Shown piece by piece: positions 38,616 to 48,934 of a stretch of DNA of 64,000 nt. The stretch's first letter is position 1. Every line of letters begins with the position of its first letter. The DNA lies in the NCBI RefSeq assembly GCF_001591005.1, contig NZ_BCTY01000001.1:272105-336104 (forward strand), written 5' to 3'. The stretch comes from Sphingomonas sanguinis NBRC 13937. GTDB taxonomy: Bacteria > Pseudomonadota > Alphaproteobacteria > Sphingomonadales > Sphingomonadaceae. Both the position numbers and the translations under genes were made by a program. The notes under the pieces are model-generated. The model was not told the origin of the DNA. It worked only from the letters and a program-made list of their open reading frames with translations, and did no database searches.

Positions 38616-40537
38616 GCGCGCGCACCCTCGTTGATGTTGGCGCTGTTGTGGCGCAGCGCCTTCAGCACCGTTTCGACGATCGCGTCGGCATCCAGCCCGG
38701 CTTGGGCGTACTGCACTTCGGGCTTGTCCTGATCCTGGAAGATATCGGGCAGGCGCATCGTGCGCAGCTTCAGCCCGCCGTCGATCAGCCCTTCGTCCGA
38801 CGCCATGGTCAGCACATGCGCGCCGAAGCCGCCGATCGCATTCTCCTCGATCGTCACCGCCACCTCATGGGTGGTCAGCATCCGGCGGATCAGCGCCTCG
38901 TCCAGCGGCTTGGCGAAGCGCAGGTCGGCGACCGAGGTCGACAGCCCCTTGGCCTCCAGCGTGTCGGCGGCGCGCAGCGCCTCGGCCAGGCGAGTGCCGA
39001 GCGAGAGGATCGCGACCTTCTTGCCCTCGCGCACCACGCGGCCCTTGCCGATCTCCAGTAATTGCGGAACGTCAGGCAGCGCCACGCCGACACCGTTGCC
39101 GCGCGGATAACGCACTGCGATCGGGCCGCTGTCGTGGTTGACGCAGGTATGGACCATATGGACCAGCTCCGCCTCGTCGGCGGCCGCCATCACGACCATG
39201 TTGGGCAGGCTCGCCAGATAGGTGACGTCAAACGAGCCCGCATGGGTCGCCCCGTCCGCCCCAACCAGACCGGCACGGTCGATCGCGAAGCGGACCGGCA
39301 GGTTCTGGATCGCGACGTCATGGACCACCTGGTCATAGGCGCGCTGAAGGAAGGTGGAGTAGATGGCGCAGAAGGGCCGCATCCCCTGCGCCGCCAAGCC
39401 CGCCGCGAAGGTTACGGCATGCTGCTCGGCGATGCCGACGTCGAAGAACCGCTCGGGATGCGCATTCGCGAACCGATCCAGACCGGTGCCCGAGGGCATC
39501 GCGGCGGTGATGGCGCAAATGCGAGGATCGCTGTCGGCTTCCTTCGCCAGCGTTTCGCCGAACACGTTCTGGTAGGCGGGCGGCCCCGGAGGTGCCTTGG
39601 CCTGGGCGCCGGTGATGACGTCGAACTTCTGGACGCCGTGATATTTGTCCGCCGCCGCCTCGGCCGGGGCATAGCCCTTGCCCTTCTTGGTGACGACGTG
39701 GATCAGGATCGGGCCTTCCTCGGCGTCGCGGACATTCTCCAGCACCGGGATCAGGTGATCGAGATTGTGGCCGTCGATCGGGCCGACATAATAAAAGCCC
39801 AGCTCCTCGAACAGCGTGCCGCCCATCGTCATGCCGCGCGCGAACTCGTCGGTCTTCTGCGCCGCCTTTTGCAGCGGACGCGGGAAGCGCTTGGCGAGCT
39901 TCTTGAGCACGTCGCGCACGCCCAGGAACTCGCGGCTCGACACCATGCGCGACAGATAGGCCGACAGGCCGCCCACCGGTGGGGCGATCGACATGTCGTT
40001 GTCGTTCAGGATCACGACCAGCTTGTTGCCCGCCTGCTCGGCATTGTTCATCGCCTCATAGGCCATGCCCGCCGACATCGCGCCGTCGCCGATCACCGCG
40101 ATGCCCTTGCCCGGCGTCCCCGCCAGCTTGTTGGCGATCGCAAAGCCGAGCGCCGCCGAGATCGAGGTCGAGCTGTGTGCCGCGCCGAAGGGGTCGTATT
40201 CGCTCTCGGTCCGCTTGGTGAAGCCCGACAGGCCGCCGCCCTGGCGGATCGTGCGAATCCGGTCGCGCCGCCCGGTCAGGATCTTGTGCGGATAGCATTG
40301 GTGGCCGACGTCCCAGATCAACCGGTCATCGGGCGTGTTGAAGACATAGTGGAGCGCGACCGTCAGTTCGACCACGCCCAGGCCGGAGCCGAGATGCCCG
40401 CCGGTGGTGCCGACGGCCGAGATCGTCTCGGTCCGCAATTCGTCGGCGAGCTGCCGCAGCTGTTCGGGCGCCAGTCGACGCAGATCGTCGGGAGTCTGAA
40501 CCGTGTCGAGCAGCGGGGTCTGAGGAATGTCTGCCAT
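38612..40537 (-). CDS. dxs: 1-deoxy-D-xylulose-5-phosphate synthase
   Basis: 641 residues, the standard Dxs length. It condenses pyruvate and glyceraldehyde 3-phosphate in a thiamine-diphosphate reaction, the first step of the MEP isoprenoid pathway that also feeds carotenoids. Motifs: [20 protein letters not shown], the ThDP/Mg site [17 protein letters not shown] with LNDNDMSI, and the transketolase Pyr domain ([32 protein letters not shown]). It reads away from a GNAT gene. Confidence 0.97.
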   Translation of the reverse strand: MADIPQTPLLDTVQTPDDLRRLAPEQLRQLADELRTETISAVGTTGGHLGSGLGVVELTVALHYVFNTPDDRLIWDVGHQCYPHKILTGRRDRIRTIRQGGGLSGFTKRTESEYDPFGAAHSSTSISAALGFAIANKLAGTPGKGIAVIGDGAMSAGMAYEAMNNAEQAGNKLVVILNDNDMSIAPPVGGLSAYLSRMVSSREFLGVRDVLKKLAKRFPRPLQKAAQKTDEFARGMTMGGTLFEELGFYYVGPIDGHNLDHLIPVLENVRDAEEGPILIHVVTKKGKGYAPAEAAADKYHGVQKFDVITGAQAKAPPGPPAYQNVFGETLAKEADSDPRICAITAAMPSGTGLDRFANAHPERFFDVGIAEQHAVTFAAGLAAQGMRPFCAIYSTFLQRAYDQVVHDVAIQNLPVRFAIDRAGLVGADGATHAGSFDVTYLASLPNMVVMAAADEAELVHMVHTCVNHDSGPIAVRYPRGNGVGVALPDVPQLLEIGKGRVVREGKKVAILSLGTRLAEALRAADTLEAKGLSTSVADLRFAKPLDEALIRRMLTTHEVAVTIEENAIGGFGAHVLTMASDEGLIDGGLKLRTMRLPDIFQDQDKPEVQYAQAGLDADAIVETVLKALRHNSANINEGARA

Positions 40538-40631
40538 CCCACCGGCTTATCCCAGCAAATCGATGGTGTCGATTGCCACTATTCACCGTACCGTCATTGA
40601 CGCATGCGGAATTTTGTCCCGAAAAGACCGC

Positions 40632-41162
40632 ATGTTCACCTATCGCTGGGCCGAAACCGCCGACATTCCCGCCATCGCCACGCTGATGGAGCGCGCCATC
40701 GCGGTACTGCAGCAGGGTTTCCTGTCCCCCGAAGAGATCACCGCCAGCCGCGCGGTCATGGGCCTGGACACGCAACTCATTGCGGACGGCACCTATCTGC
40801 TGGCCGAACGGGATGGCAGGCTGGCGGGCTGTGGCGGCTGGAGCGCGCGGGCGACGCTCTATGGTGGCGATCACAGCCATGACCTGCGCGACGCGGCGAT
40901 GCTCGATCCGGCGACGGACCCGGCCCGCATCCGGGCCATGTATGTCGATCCCGATTTCGCCCGGCAGGGGCTGGGCCGCGCGATCCTGGTGCGGTGCGAG
41001 GCGGCGGCGCGCGAGGCCGGATTCCGTTCGGCCGAGATGATGGCGACGCTGGCGGGCGAGCCGCTTTACCGCGCGTGCGGCTATGCCGCGATCGAATCGG
41101 TGCACTCCGCACCGGTCGAAGGCGTTCGCGTGCCGCTGATCCGCATGGGGAAACCCCTTTAA
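40632..41162 (+). CDS. GNAT family N-acetyltransferase
   Basis: 176 residues. The acetyl-CoA site is IRAMYVDPDFARQGLGRAIL, with the R-Q-G-L-G-R loop, followed by EAAAREAGFRSAEMMATLAG and EPLYRACGYAAIE. The amino half (FTYRWAETADIPAIATLMER) is the usual first GNAT strand and helix. Substrate unknown. The ATG at 40632 is preferred over upstream in-frame starts. Confidence 0.88.
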   Translation: MFTYRWAETADIPAIATLMERAIAVLQQGFLSPEEITASRAVMGLDTQLIADGTYLLAERDGRLAGCGGWSARATLYGGDHSHDLRDAAMLDPATDPARIRAMYVDPDFARQGLGRAILVRCEAAAREAGFRSAEMMATLAGEPLYRACGYAAIESVHSAPVEGVRVPLIRMGKPL

Positions 41163-41174
41163 CCGACGCCCCCT

Positions 41175-41864
41175 TTAACCGGCGGACACCGTCCTCAGGC
41201 GCGGGAAGACATCGTCGATCGGCTTGGTATCGGGCAGGATATAGACATAGCCGCCCTTCTTGCGGAATGTCGGCCGCAATTGCCGCGTATAAAAAGCCTG
41301 GGGCACGTTGATGCAGCCAAAGGTGATACGATTGTCGTCGGGCGTCGGCGACAGCATTCGCTCGCGACGCTTCTCGCGCGCGCCTGCGTCCTTGGGGATC
41401 GGGTGCAACGCGACCGAGGTCGCATAATCGACCCACAGCACCCGCTCCCCCGCCACCGGCAGGCCGAACTTGGCGAGATAGCGCCCGGCGGGGGTCGTCT
41501 TCTCCGCCGGACCGAGCGAGGCCAACGTCTTGGTGCCGACACCAGGGCTGGCATCGTCGCCCGGCATAATGCCGATCAGGACCGGCACCGCCGCCATCTG
41601 TTTGCCGTCGGATGCGAACAGGAACAGCGTCGCATTGACCTTGTCGACCACCGCCCAGGGCAGGCCGCGATTGTCCTGCGAGGACGCCACCCAGTCGATG
41701 ACACGCTGCGCGGACGCCGAGGGGGTCAGCACAGGAGCCGGCTCCGCCTGGGCTTTGGGCTTCGACTTGCGCGCGGAGGCCTTGGGCGGTTCGGCCCGAC
41801 GTGCATCGGCGACGGAGGGGAAAAGCAGGGCAAGACCGGCCAGCGGCGCCATCAGAAATTTCAT
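41175..41864 (-). CDS. L,D-transpeptidase-like (YkuD/ErfK) exported protein
   Basis: 229 residues with a signal peptide (MKFLMAPLAGLALLFPSVAD) and a basic Ala/Pro linker. The catalytic-type region reads ALHPIP ... RITFGCINVPQAFY. The Cys-containing motif is present, but the His normally before Gly-Cys is Phe, so activity may be altered. The family crosslinks peptidoglycan. The longer frame to 41924 lacks a better start. Confidence 0.75.
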   Translation of the reverse strand: MKFLMAPLAGLALLFPSVADARRAEPPKASARKSKPKAQAEPAPVLTPSASAQRVIDWVASSQDNRGLPWAVVDKVNATLFLFASDGKQMAAVPVLIGIMPGDDASPGVGTKTLASLGPAEKTTPAGRYLAKFGLPVAGERVLWVDYATSVALHPIPKDAGAREKRRERMLSPTPDDNRITFGCINVPQAFYTRQLRPTFRKKGGYVYILPDTKPIDDVFPRLRTVSAG

Positions 41865-41970
41865 CGGAGCGTTATACTCAAGCAAAAGGCCGGTCCTTCC
41901 CCGATAAAGGGGAAAGACCGGCACGGCATTTTATCAGTCTATCGCAGGACCGACAGGATCAATGCTGCGA

Positions 41971-42282
41971 TCAATGGCGCGGGCGACGCGCGGGCTTCTG
42001 TTCCTGCACGGTCAGGCGCTGTTCGACGCCATCGACGCGACCGGTCAGCTGATCCAGCCGCTGGCCATTGGCCTGGGACTGGCCCGATGCCGCCTGCGCC
42101 TCGGCCAGCGCCTGCTTGGCGGTGCCATCGGTCTGCTGGAGCCGCTGTTCGAGCGAATCAACGCGCTGGCTGACGGGAGCGATCTGCTCGCGCACGAAGG
42201 ACTTCGTGGCGCAACCACCAAGACTGACGGCACCGGCCAAGGTCACCACGGCAAGCAGGGATTTCGATGCAAAAGCAGACAT
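41971..42282 (-). CDS. Coiled-coil lipoprotein
   Basis: 103 residues. Signal peptide with lipobox SLGGC (Cys near residue 24), then a heptad-rich helix (VSQRVDSLEQRLQQTDGTAK, DQLTGRVDGVEQRLTVQE) and a basic end (KPARRPRH). It resembles alanine-zipper or Lpp-like outer-membrane lipoproteins. The AT-rich 42289-42448 region upstream probably holds its promoter. Confidence 0.75.
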   Translation of the reverse strand: MSAFASKSLLAVVTLAGAVSLGGCATKSFVREQIAPVSQRVDSLEQRLQQTDGTAKQALAEAQAASGQSQANGQRLDQLTGRVDGVEQRLTVQEQKPARRPRH

Positions 42283-42448
42283 AAACACTTCTTTCAGTCG
42301 TTAACCAACCGCAACAACGAAGCCGAGTGCGAAAAGTTCGACAATCCCGATTGTGTTCGACCGTGCCGGTTTTTCGACCAAGCGTTGATCACCGAATACT
42401 TACGAACACTTGGAAATTTCACGATTTTGTTAAGTCAGCGTTCAGAAT

Positions 42449-43042
42449 CTAACGCTTTCGTGACACGCGTTTCGCAAAGGGGTCGCGCGGAATGCCGTCG
42501 GCACCACCCTGGTCGCGCGACGCCTTGGCGGGAACGACCTTCCGGGCTGCCACACAGTTGCGCAGCGCGGCGATCGCGGCTCCGCTTCCGTCGAGCGACA
42601 GGCGTTCGACCGGCACGTCGCCCCGTGCGATGTCCAGCCGCTGAGACTTGGCGAGATAGGTCGGGAAGGCACGCTCGAAGCTGGTGACGAAGCCCTGCTT
42701 GCCGTCTGCGCCCAGCCCGATGGCGAAATGCTTGGGATAGCCGCCGCTCGTCAGCCGGAAGTCCAAGGCCAGCCGCTCCTTCGGCTTGATCGACCAATTG
42801 GCGTTCAGCACGGTTAGATGGTTCGACCCGTCGCGGTCCAGCCCGAGCAGCAGCGTCGTGTCGCCCGGCCGGTCATAGATGCGCGTCAGGAAACATCCGT
42901 CGCCATCCTCGCTGATCGCCAGCGTCCAGTCGCCGACTTTCCGCGGCAGGGTGTCCTTGTCGGCGGCACTGGCCCCGTTTGGCGATAGCGCAGCCGCCAG
43001 ACCGAGTAGCGATAGAGCGGACAGACGACGTGAAAGCTTCAT
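42449..43042 (-). CDS. Exported protein of unknown function
   Basis: 197 residues with a signal peptide (KLSRRLSALSLLGLAAALSP, cleavage near ASA). The mature part is mixed alpha/beta (VGDWTLAISEDGDGCFLTRI, TTLLLGLDRDGSNHLTVLNA) with Cys at two places that could pair, and a basic tail. I do not recognise a family beyond a general sphingomonad exported-protein look. Confidence 0.65.
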   Translation of the reverse strand: MKLSRRLSALSLLGLAAALSPNGASAADKDTLPRKVGDWTLAISEDGDGCFLTRIYDRPGDTTLLLGLDRDGSNHLTVLNANWSIKPKERLALDFRLTSGGYPKHFAIGLGADGKQGFVTSFERAFPTYLAKSQRLDIARGDVPVERLSLDGSGAAIAALRNCVAARKVVPAKASRDQGGADGIPRDPFAKRVSRKR

Positions 43043-43141
43043 AGACTTCTTCCTCCACCGCCGACCCTATCCGCCCGGACCGCCATTGGCCAAGCCCAAG
43101 CCCCCTTCCACTCCTCCCCTGCAAGAGGTGGAATGAACGGC

Positions 43142-44947
43142 TTATGCCATCCGCTCGCGCACCACCCTCTCCAGCACGTCGAGCGGCATCGCGCCCAGCG
43201 TCAGGACGCGGTGGAATGCCTTGGGGTCCCATTTCGCGCCCGCCTTGGCCTTCGCTTCGTCACGCAGCCGGGTCCAAACGGTGTGGCCGATCTTGTAGCT
43301 GCACGCCTGTCCCGGCCAGACGGTATAGCGGTCGATCTCTCCTTGGCTGCGACCGCGCGCGATGCCGGTGGTGGCGATGAAATAGTCGGTCGCCTTTTCG
43401 CGGCTCCAGCGCTTGGCGTGCATCCCGGAATCGACTACCAGCCGCGTCGCGCGGAAGAGCAGCGATTGCAGATAGCCGACCTGGCCGAGCGGATTGCCCT
43501 CATACAGGCCCATCTCGTCGGCCAGCTGCTCGGAATAGAGCGCCCACCCTTCCGAATGGCCCGAATAGTAGACACCCCGGCGGATCAGCGGAATGTCGTT
43601 GCTTTCCAACGCCGACATGACCTGCAGGTGATGGCCCGGCACCGCCTCGTGATAGGTCAGCGTCGCCAGCCCGAATTTGGGTCGGTCGAACGTATCGCGC
43701 AGATTGATGAAGTAGATGGCGGGCCGCGAGCCGTCGAGCGAGGCGGACTGGTAATAACCGCCCGGCGCACCCGCCTGGATCGCCTCGGGCACGCGGCGGA
43801 TTTCGACCGGGGCCTTGGGCAGCACCGCGAACTGTTCGGGCAGGCGGCGGGTCATCGCCGCGACCTGCGCGCGCAATTGTTCGAGCAGCGCCTCGCGACC
43901 GGCATCGGTGTTGGGATAGAGCTGGTCCGGGCGCTTGTTGAGCCCGACCAGCCGCTCTCCAACACTGCCCTGCCCCATGCCCTGCGCCTTCAGGATGGCA
44001 TCGATCCGTGCGCCGATCTCCGCCACCTGCGCCACGCCCAGCCGATGGATGTCGTCGCCCGACATCCTGGTGGTCGTCGCGGCGGCCGCGGCGGCGGTGT
44101 AATAGGCCTCGCCATCGGGGAGCCGCCACACGCCCGCGTCATGCACCGCCCGGCCGCGCAATTCGGTGACGAGCGCACGTTGCCGGTCAAGCGCGGGAAA
44201 AACCTTGTCCGCCATCAACCGGGCAACGGCCTGCGCCCGTTCGGGCGGCAGGTTCGCGGCCTTCAGCTTGGCGGCCAGATCGGTGGCGGGCCCGGTCGCC
44301 TCGGGTGCCTTGTCGCGGACCGCCGCCAGCTGCTTCAGCGCGGTATCGAGGATATAGTCGGGGGCGAACACGCCCTTGGCGGCATCCTGCCGCTGGCGCT
44401 CAGTGTCCGCATCGATCGCGCCCGCGAACGCCTCGACCCGCGCGACATAGGCGTCGGCGTCGGCCGCGTTCGTCACCTGGTGCTGGCTCGACAGGAAATC
44501 GGGGACATCGCGATACGCCCCCGACAACTGGCTGAGCACATAAGGCGCATATTGCCCTGCGCTGGTCCCATAGGCGAACCGCTCGCCCGCGATCACCTGG
44601 TCCAGCCCATAGCCGACGATATCGTAATCGAGCCGCGCCGCCTCCCCCAGCGAGGCGCGCGGGATGGTCCGCAGCGCTGCCAGCTCCTGCCGCGCCCGCG
44701 CGTATTGGCGGGCTTCCCCGGCGCGCGACACATCGCCGAGCTTGCTCTTCAGATGCGCGCGTGGCCCCGTATCCAGCCCCAGCGAGGTAGCCTGTTCGGG
44801 ACTGTCCTCCAACCGCGCATAGAAGAAGCGGTCGAGCATCGCCCGCAGCTCCGCATCGCGCGAACCGGTCGCCGCGCGGGCCAGACCCGGCCAAGCGGTG
44901 GTGACGGCGGCAAGGCTGGCGGAGGCAAGAAACTGGCGACGCTGCAT
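43142..44947 (-). CDS. DUF885 family exported metallopeptidase-like protein
   Basis: About 601 residues. A twin-arginine-type start (QRRQFLASASLAAVTTAWPG) suggests Tat export. The DUF885 core carries the zinc motif HEAVPGHH near residue 430, with a downstream glutamate-rich GHSEGWALYSEQLADE, RATRLVVDSGMHAKRW and YTVWPGQACSYKIG. Members act as carboxypeptidase/aminopeptidase-like enzymes. In-frame ATGs at 44962 and 44947; the second fits the signal better. Confidence 0.9.
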   Translation of the reverse strand: MQRRQFLASASLAAVTTAWPGLARAATGSRDAELRAMLDRFFYARLEDSPEQATSLGLDTGPRAHLKSKLGDVSRAGEARQYARARQELAALRTIPRASLGEAARLDYDIVGYGLDQVIAGERFAYGTSAGQYAPYVLSQLSGAYRDVPDFLSSQHQVTNAADADAYVARVEAFAGAIDADTERQRQDAAKGVFAPDYILDTALKQLAAVRDKAPEATGPATDLAAKLKAANLPPERAQAVARLMADKVFPALDRQRALVTELRGRAVHDAGVWRLPDGEAYYTAAAAAATTTRMSGDDIHRLGVAQVAEIGARIDAILKAQGMGQGSVGERLVGLNKRPDQLYPNTDAGREALLEQLRAQVAAMTRRLPEQFAVLPKAPVEIRRVPEAIQAGAPGGYYQSASLDGSRPAIYFINLRDTFDRPKFGLATLTYHEAVPGHHLQVMSALESNDIPLIRRGVYYSGHSEGWALYSEQLADEMGLYEGNPLGQVGYLQSLLFRATRLVVDSGMHAKRWSREKATDYFIATTGIARGRSQGEIDRYTVWPGQACSYKIGHTVWTRLRDEAKAKAGAKWDPKAFHRVLTLGAMPLDVLERVVRERMA

Positions 44948-45129
44948 GGACGATCCCGGCAATTATGACGTGATTGCCAAGGCTAAGCCCCTGATCCTGC
45001 GATGCAAGGCGAAAAGCCACCCGCCCCGGTCTGCACCGTTTCTGCACCGAAAGCGCGCCGGATCATCAGCACGCGCGCCGGTCGATCTGGACCCCGGCGA
45101 CCCATAGCCGCCCCATCAGGGAGTTCGGC

Positions 45130-46635
45130 ATGACCATCACCACATCCATATACCATAGCTTCCACACCAAGCTGCTCGGCGCCTTCGTGCTGGTCGCGCT
45201 GGCGCAGTTTATTTTCTATGGGCAGGAGGCTGGCTGGACGCTGGGCGGCTTCGCCCTCGCCTGGACCGCCGTGCTCCTCCTGACGCGCGCCGATGTCCGC
45301 GCCAGCCGCCCCGCATGCGTCGCGGTGGCGGTGGCGACGCTGTTCGGCGTGATGATGGTCGATGATCCGGGGCCGCTCAAATGGCTGTTGTTCGGTGCGT
45401 CGATCGGCATGGCGACGCTGTTGCCGCTGCGCCGGTTCGACGATGCCCTGCACTGGGCGGGGCGGCTGGTCGTCCATGGCTTTGGCAGCATGGTGGCACC
45501 ACTGCGCGACGCGGGGCGGCTCGCCCAGGCCCGTCGCCGCCGACCGGGACGGCGCATGGTCGCGGTGGCGACGATGCTGGTCCTGCCGGTGCTGGGCAGC
45601 GCGCTGTTTCTGACGCTGTTCGCCCAGGCCAATCCGGTGATCGAGCAGGCCTTCGCCGCGATCCGCTTTCCCGACCTGTCGGACGTCATCTATCGAACGC
45701 TGTTCTCGTTATTCTTCCTCGTGATGATCTGGTCCAGCCTGCGCCCGCGCAGGACCGTGTTGCGGCAAGGGTTCATGGCCTGGCCCGGCACAGGCACCCT
45801 TCCCCCAATCGGTCGCGCCACGCTGGTCCTGTCATTGGTGACGTTCAACCTGATCTTCGCAGGCCAGAACGCGCTCGACCTCGCCTTTCTGTGGAGCGGC
45901 GCGCCGTTGCCGCAGGGGGTGACGCTGGCCGACTATGCGCATCGCGGAGCCTATCCGCTGATCGTGACCGCGCTGCTGGCGGGCGGGTTCGTGCTGCTGG
46001 CCGGACGATCCGGGGATCGGCTGGTGCGGCGGCTGATCGTCCTGTGGGTCGCGCAGAACCTGCTACTCGTCGCCTCCAGCATCCTGCGTACGGTCGATTA
46101 TATCGCGGTCTTCGGGCTCAGCGGATGGCGGATCGCCGCGCTCGCCTGGATGGGGCTGGTCGCGCTGGGGCTGATCCTGATCGTCTGGCGGATGCTGCGC
46201 GGGCGTTCAGTCCGCTGGCTGATCAATGCCAATGCGCTGGCGGCCGGGGCCATGCTGACCGCCGGCTGCGCCAGCGACCTGGGAGAGATCGCAGCCCGCT
46301 GGAACGTCGCCCATGCCAAAAGCGCGGCGGATATCGACCTGTGCTATTTGGAGAGCCTCGGCCCGTCGGCGCTGCTGCCGCTGATCGAGGTCGAGCGGCG
46401 CGCTTCCGGGCCGGTCCTGCGCCATCGGGCCCGCAACATCATCGGCGATGTGATGGCCGACATGCGCCGCGACCGGGCCGACTGGCATCGCTGGAGCTGG
46501 CGCAACGCCCGCCGCCTGTCCGCCGCCGAAACCCTGGTCGGGCAGCGCAAGCCTGCCGCCAAACCCCATATTTGCGGCGAGCCCTATCGCGAGCAGGCCT
46601 CGGCCCCCGCGTTGACGAAGCCGCACCAGTCATGA
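45130..46635 (+). CDS. DUF4173/DUF4153-type membrane protein
   Basis: 501 residues with about ten membrane segments (for example KLLGAFVLVALAQFIFYG, MVAVATMLVLPVLGSALFLT, LVLSLVTFNLIFAGQNALDL) and a charged soluble carboxyl end. The central ANPVIEQAFAAIRFPDLSDV and QNALDLAFLWSGAPLPQGVT match this family. It directly precedes, and overlaps, the response-regulator gene, so it is likely part of the same regulatory operon. Function unknown. Confidence 0.8.
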   Translation: MTITTSIYHSFHTKLLGAFVLVALAQFIFYGQEAGWTLGGFALAWTAVLLLTRADVRASRPACVAVAVATLFGVMMVDDPGPLKWLLFGASIGMATLLPLRRFDDALHWAGRLVVHGFGSMVAPLRDAGRLAQARRRRPGRRMVAVATMLVLPVLGSALFLTLFAQANPVIEQAFAAIRFPDLSDVIYRTLFSLFFLVMIWSSLRPRRTVLRQGFMAWPGTGTLPPIGRATLVLSLVTFNLIFAGQNALDLAFLWSGAPLPQGVTLADYAHRGAYPLIVTALLAGGFVLLAGRSGDRLVRRLIVLWVAQNLLLVASSILRTVDYIAVFGLSGWRIAALAWMGLVALGLILIVWRMLRGRSVRWLINANALAAGAMLTAGCASDLGEIAARWNVAHAKSAADIDLCYLESLGPSALLPLIEVERRASGPVLRHRARNIIGDVMADMRRDRADWHRWSWRNARRLSAAETLVGQRKPAAKPHICGEPYREQASAPALTKPHQS

Positions 46636-46646
46636 TCCTATGCCCC

Positions 46647-47354
46647 ATGCCCCGCACGATCCTGGTCGCCGATGACGATCCCAATATCCGCCAGCTGCTG
46701 GTCTTCGCGCTCGGCAAGGCGGGGCTCGACACGATCGAGGCGGCGGACGGCGAAGCGGCGCTGGCCGAGGTGGCGCGGCACGCGCCCGACCTCGTGGTGC
46801 TCGACATCAACATGCCGCGCATGGACGGGCTGGAGGTCTGTCGACGGCTGCGGGCGGGCGGTGAGACGCCGATCCTGTTCCTGTCCTCTCGCGATGACGA
46901 GATCGACCGGGTGCTGGGGATCGAACTGGGCGCGGACGACTACGTCGTCAAACCCTTTTCGCCGCGCGAGGTGGTGGCGCGGGTCATGGCGATCCTGCGC
47001 CGCACCCATGCCCATCCGCCGCAAGTGGAGACGGCGGGCGCGGTCATCCACCATGGCCGCCTGGCCCTGGACGTCGAAGGATGGCAAGCGCGCTGGGCGG
47101 GGGCGGAGGTGCCGTTGACCGTCACCGAATTCTCGATCCTGCGGACGCTCGCCGTCATGCCCGCCAAGGTCTTCAGCCGCGAGGCGATTATCGACCGGCT
47201 GCACGGCCCCGGCTTTGCCGTGACCGACCGGACGATCGACAGCCATATCCGCAACCTGCGCGCCAAATTCGCCGAGCGCGGCGGCACCGACCTGATCGAG
47301 ACGCGCGCCGGGATCGGATATCGGCTGGGGACCTGCAGCGGCGGGGCGGCGTGA
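46647..47354 (+). CDS. OmpR-type response regulator (CreB-like)
   Basis: 235 residues. The receiver domain has the acidic pocket DDD near residues 9-11, the phosphoacceptor Asp53 (LVVLDINMPRMDG) and Lys in DDYVVKPFSP. The winged-helix output domain ends DRTIDSHIRNLRAKF and GIGYRLG. The start may be 46647 or 46632, which overlaps the membrane-protein stop (ATGA). It is coupled to the histidine kinase gene, and the pair resembles CreBC. Confidence 0.92.
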   Translation: MPRTILVADDDPNIRQLLVFALGKAGLDTIEAADGEAALAEVARHAPDLVVLDINMPRMDGLEVCRRLRAGGETPILFLSSRDDEIDRVLGIELGADDYVVKPFSPREVVARVMAILRRTHAHPPQVETAGAVIHHGRLALDVEGWQARWAGAEVPLTVTEFSILRTLAVMPAKVFSREAIIDRLHGPGFAVTDRTIDSHIRNLRAKFAERGGTDLIETRAGIGYRLGTCSGGAA

Positions 47355-48934
47355 TCGCGCGGGTCAAGGCCTGGGCCAAGCGCCACTGGCCGCGCCTGTC
47401 ACTTCGCACCTATCTGTTCGCCAGCTTCTTTCTGGTCGCGGCGCTGCCCGGTGTCGGGGCGGTGGCCTTGCGGGTCTATGAGAATACGCTGGTCCGCCAG
47501 ACCGAGGCGGAGCTGGAGGCGCAAGGGGCGGCACTGGCCGCCAGCGCCGCCGCATTATGGCCCGCCGCGCCGCCGGGACGCCCCGTCACCCGCTTCGCCG
47601 CCGAGACGAGCGGCCCCTATGGCGGCGCGGTCGCCACCGCCGTCGATCTGAGCGCGACGCCGATCCTGCCCGAACGGCCCCTGCCCCAAGCTGCTGGCGC
47701 GCCGAGCCCGGATGCAAGAGCCGCCGCCACCCGCCTGTCGCCTGTGCTGGCCGTTACCCGCCAGGCTACCCTCGCCTCGATCATCCTGCTCGACCGGGAC
47801 GGGCGGATCGTCACCGGATCGGCGGCACAAGGGAGCTATGCCGCGCTGCCCGAAGTCGCCGCCGCGCTGGCCGGTATGCCGCGCACGGTGCTCCGCCGAA
47901 ACGCGAGCTACCGGGCGATCTTCCGCTTCGACTGGTTATCGCGCGCCGCCGCCACGCGAGTGCATTACGCCCGGCCGATCCTGGTCGACGGGCGAGTGGT
48001 CGGCGTCCTGCTGCTGTCCCGATCGGCGCGGTCGCTGTTCGTCGGGCTCTATCAGGACTGGGGCAAGATCGTCATCGGCGTGGCCACGATCCTGGGCACG
48101 CTCATCCTGCTGTCGGGCCTGTTGTCGCGCGGTATCGCGCGTCCGATCGAGGAGTTACAGGACGCCGCGCGCGATGTGGCAGCGGGGCGCGGCACCGTGC
48201 CCGCGATACCGGCGACGGCGGCGACCGAGATCCAGGACCTCTACCGCGACTTCGCCGCCATGGCCGAGGCGATCGAGGCGCGCTCGCTCTATCTGCGCAA
48301 CTTCGCCCATGCGGTCAGCCATGAGTTCAAGACGCCGCTGACCGGCATTCGCGGTGCGATCGAGCTGTTGCAGGATCACGGCGCCACCATGTCGGATGCC
48401 GAGCGTCGCCGCTTCCTGGCCAATGCGGACGCCGATGCCGGGCGGCTAACCTTATTGGTCTCGCGTCTGCTCGACCTGGCACGCGCGGACATGACGGTAG
48501 CGACGGAGGGCGAGAGCGATGTCATCGGCATCGCGCTGAAACTCGCCGATGCGCACCGGCGGGAGGGTGTAGCAATCTCGGTCGAGGCCGATCGCCCCAA
48601 GGTGCTGGCCGTCATCGCCCCGGAGACGCTGAAGACAATCCTGACGACCCTGATCGAAAATGCCGGTCAAGCCGGGGCCGACACGATCACCATCCGGGTC
48701 GAAGCGGCGGACCGCGTCGTCATCGACGTCATCGACAATGGCGGCGGCATTCCGCCCGGCGACCGGGACCGTATCTTCGAGCCCTTCTTCACCTCCCGCC
48801 GGACGAGCGGCGGCACGGGACTGGGCCTGTCGATCGCGCGGGCGCTACTCGCCGGAGCGGGCGGAACGCTGGAACTCGCCGATGTCGAACAGGGGACGAC
48901 GATGCGCCTCACCCTGCCCGCGCCTCAGCGATAA
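47351..48934 (+). CDS. Sensor histidine kinase (CreC-like)
   Basis: 527 residues from GTG 47351, overlapping the regulator by four bases. Two membrane helices (YLFASFFLVAALPGVGAVAL, and near residues 240-258) flank a periplasmic sensor of about 200 residues. HAMP-like linker, HisKA with His324 (FAHAVSHEFKTPLTGIRG), and HATPase with ENAGQAG, DNGGGIPPGD, GGTGLGLSIA follow. Its end overlaps the convergent glycosidase gene by 10 bases. Confidence 0.93.
   Translation: MIARVKAWAKRHWPRLSLRTYLFASFFLVAALPGVGAVALRVYENTLVRQTEAELEAQGAALAASAAALWPAAPPGRPVTRFAAETSGPYGGAVATAVDLSATPILPERPLPQAAGAPSPDARAAATRLSPVLAVTRQATLASIILLDRDGRIVTGSAAQGSYAALPEVAAALAGMPRTVLRRNASYRAIFRFDWLSRAAATRVHYARPILVDGRVVGVLLLSRSARSLFVGLYQDWGKIVIGVATILGTLILLSGLLSRGIARPIEELQDAARDVAAGRGTVPAIPATAATEIQDLYRDFAAMAEAIEARSLYLRNFAHAVSHEFKTPLTGIRGAIELLQDHGATMSDAERRRFLANADADAGRLTLLVSRLLDLARADMTVATEGESDVIGIALKLADAHRREGVAISVEADRPKVLAVIAPETLKTILTTLIENAGQAGADTITIRVEAADRVVIDVIDNGGGIPPGDRDRIFEPFFTSRRTSGGTGLGLSIARALLAGAGGTLELADVEQGTTMRLTLPAPQR

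Noticed and set aside
43133..44968. 611-codon plus-strand open frame opposite the DUF885 gene
   Set aside because: It mirrors a gene with an intact HEAVPGHH motif and Tat-like signal. The plus-strand product has no motif and an Arg/Gln-rich composition.
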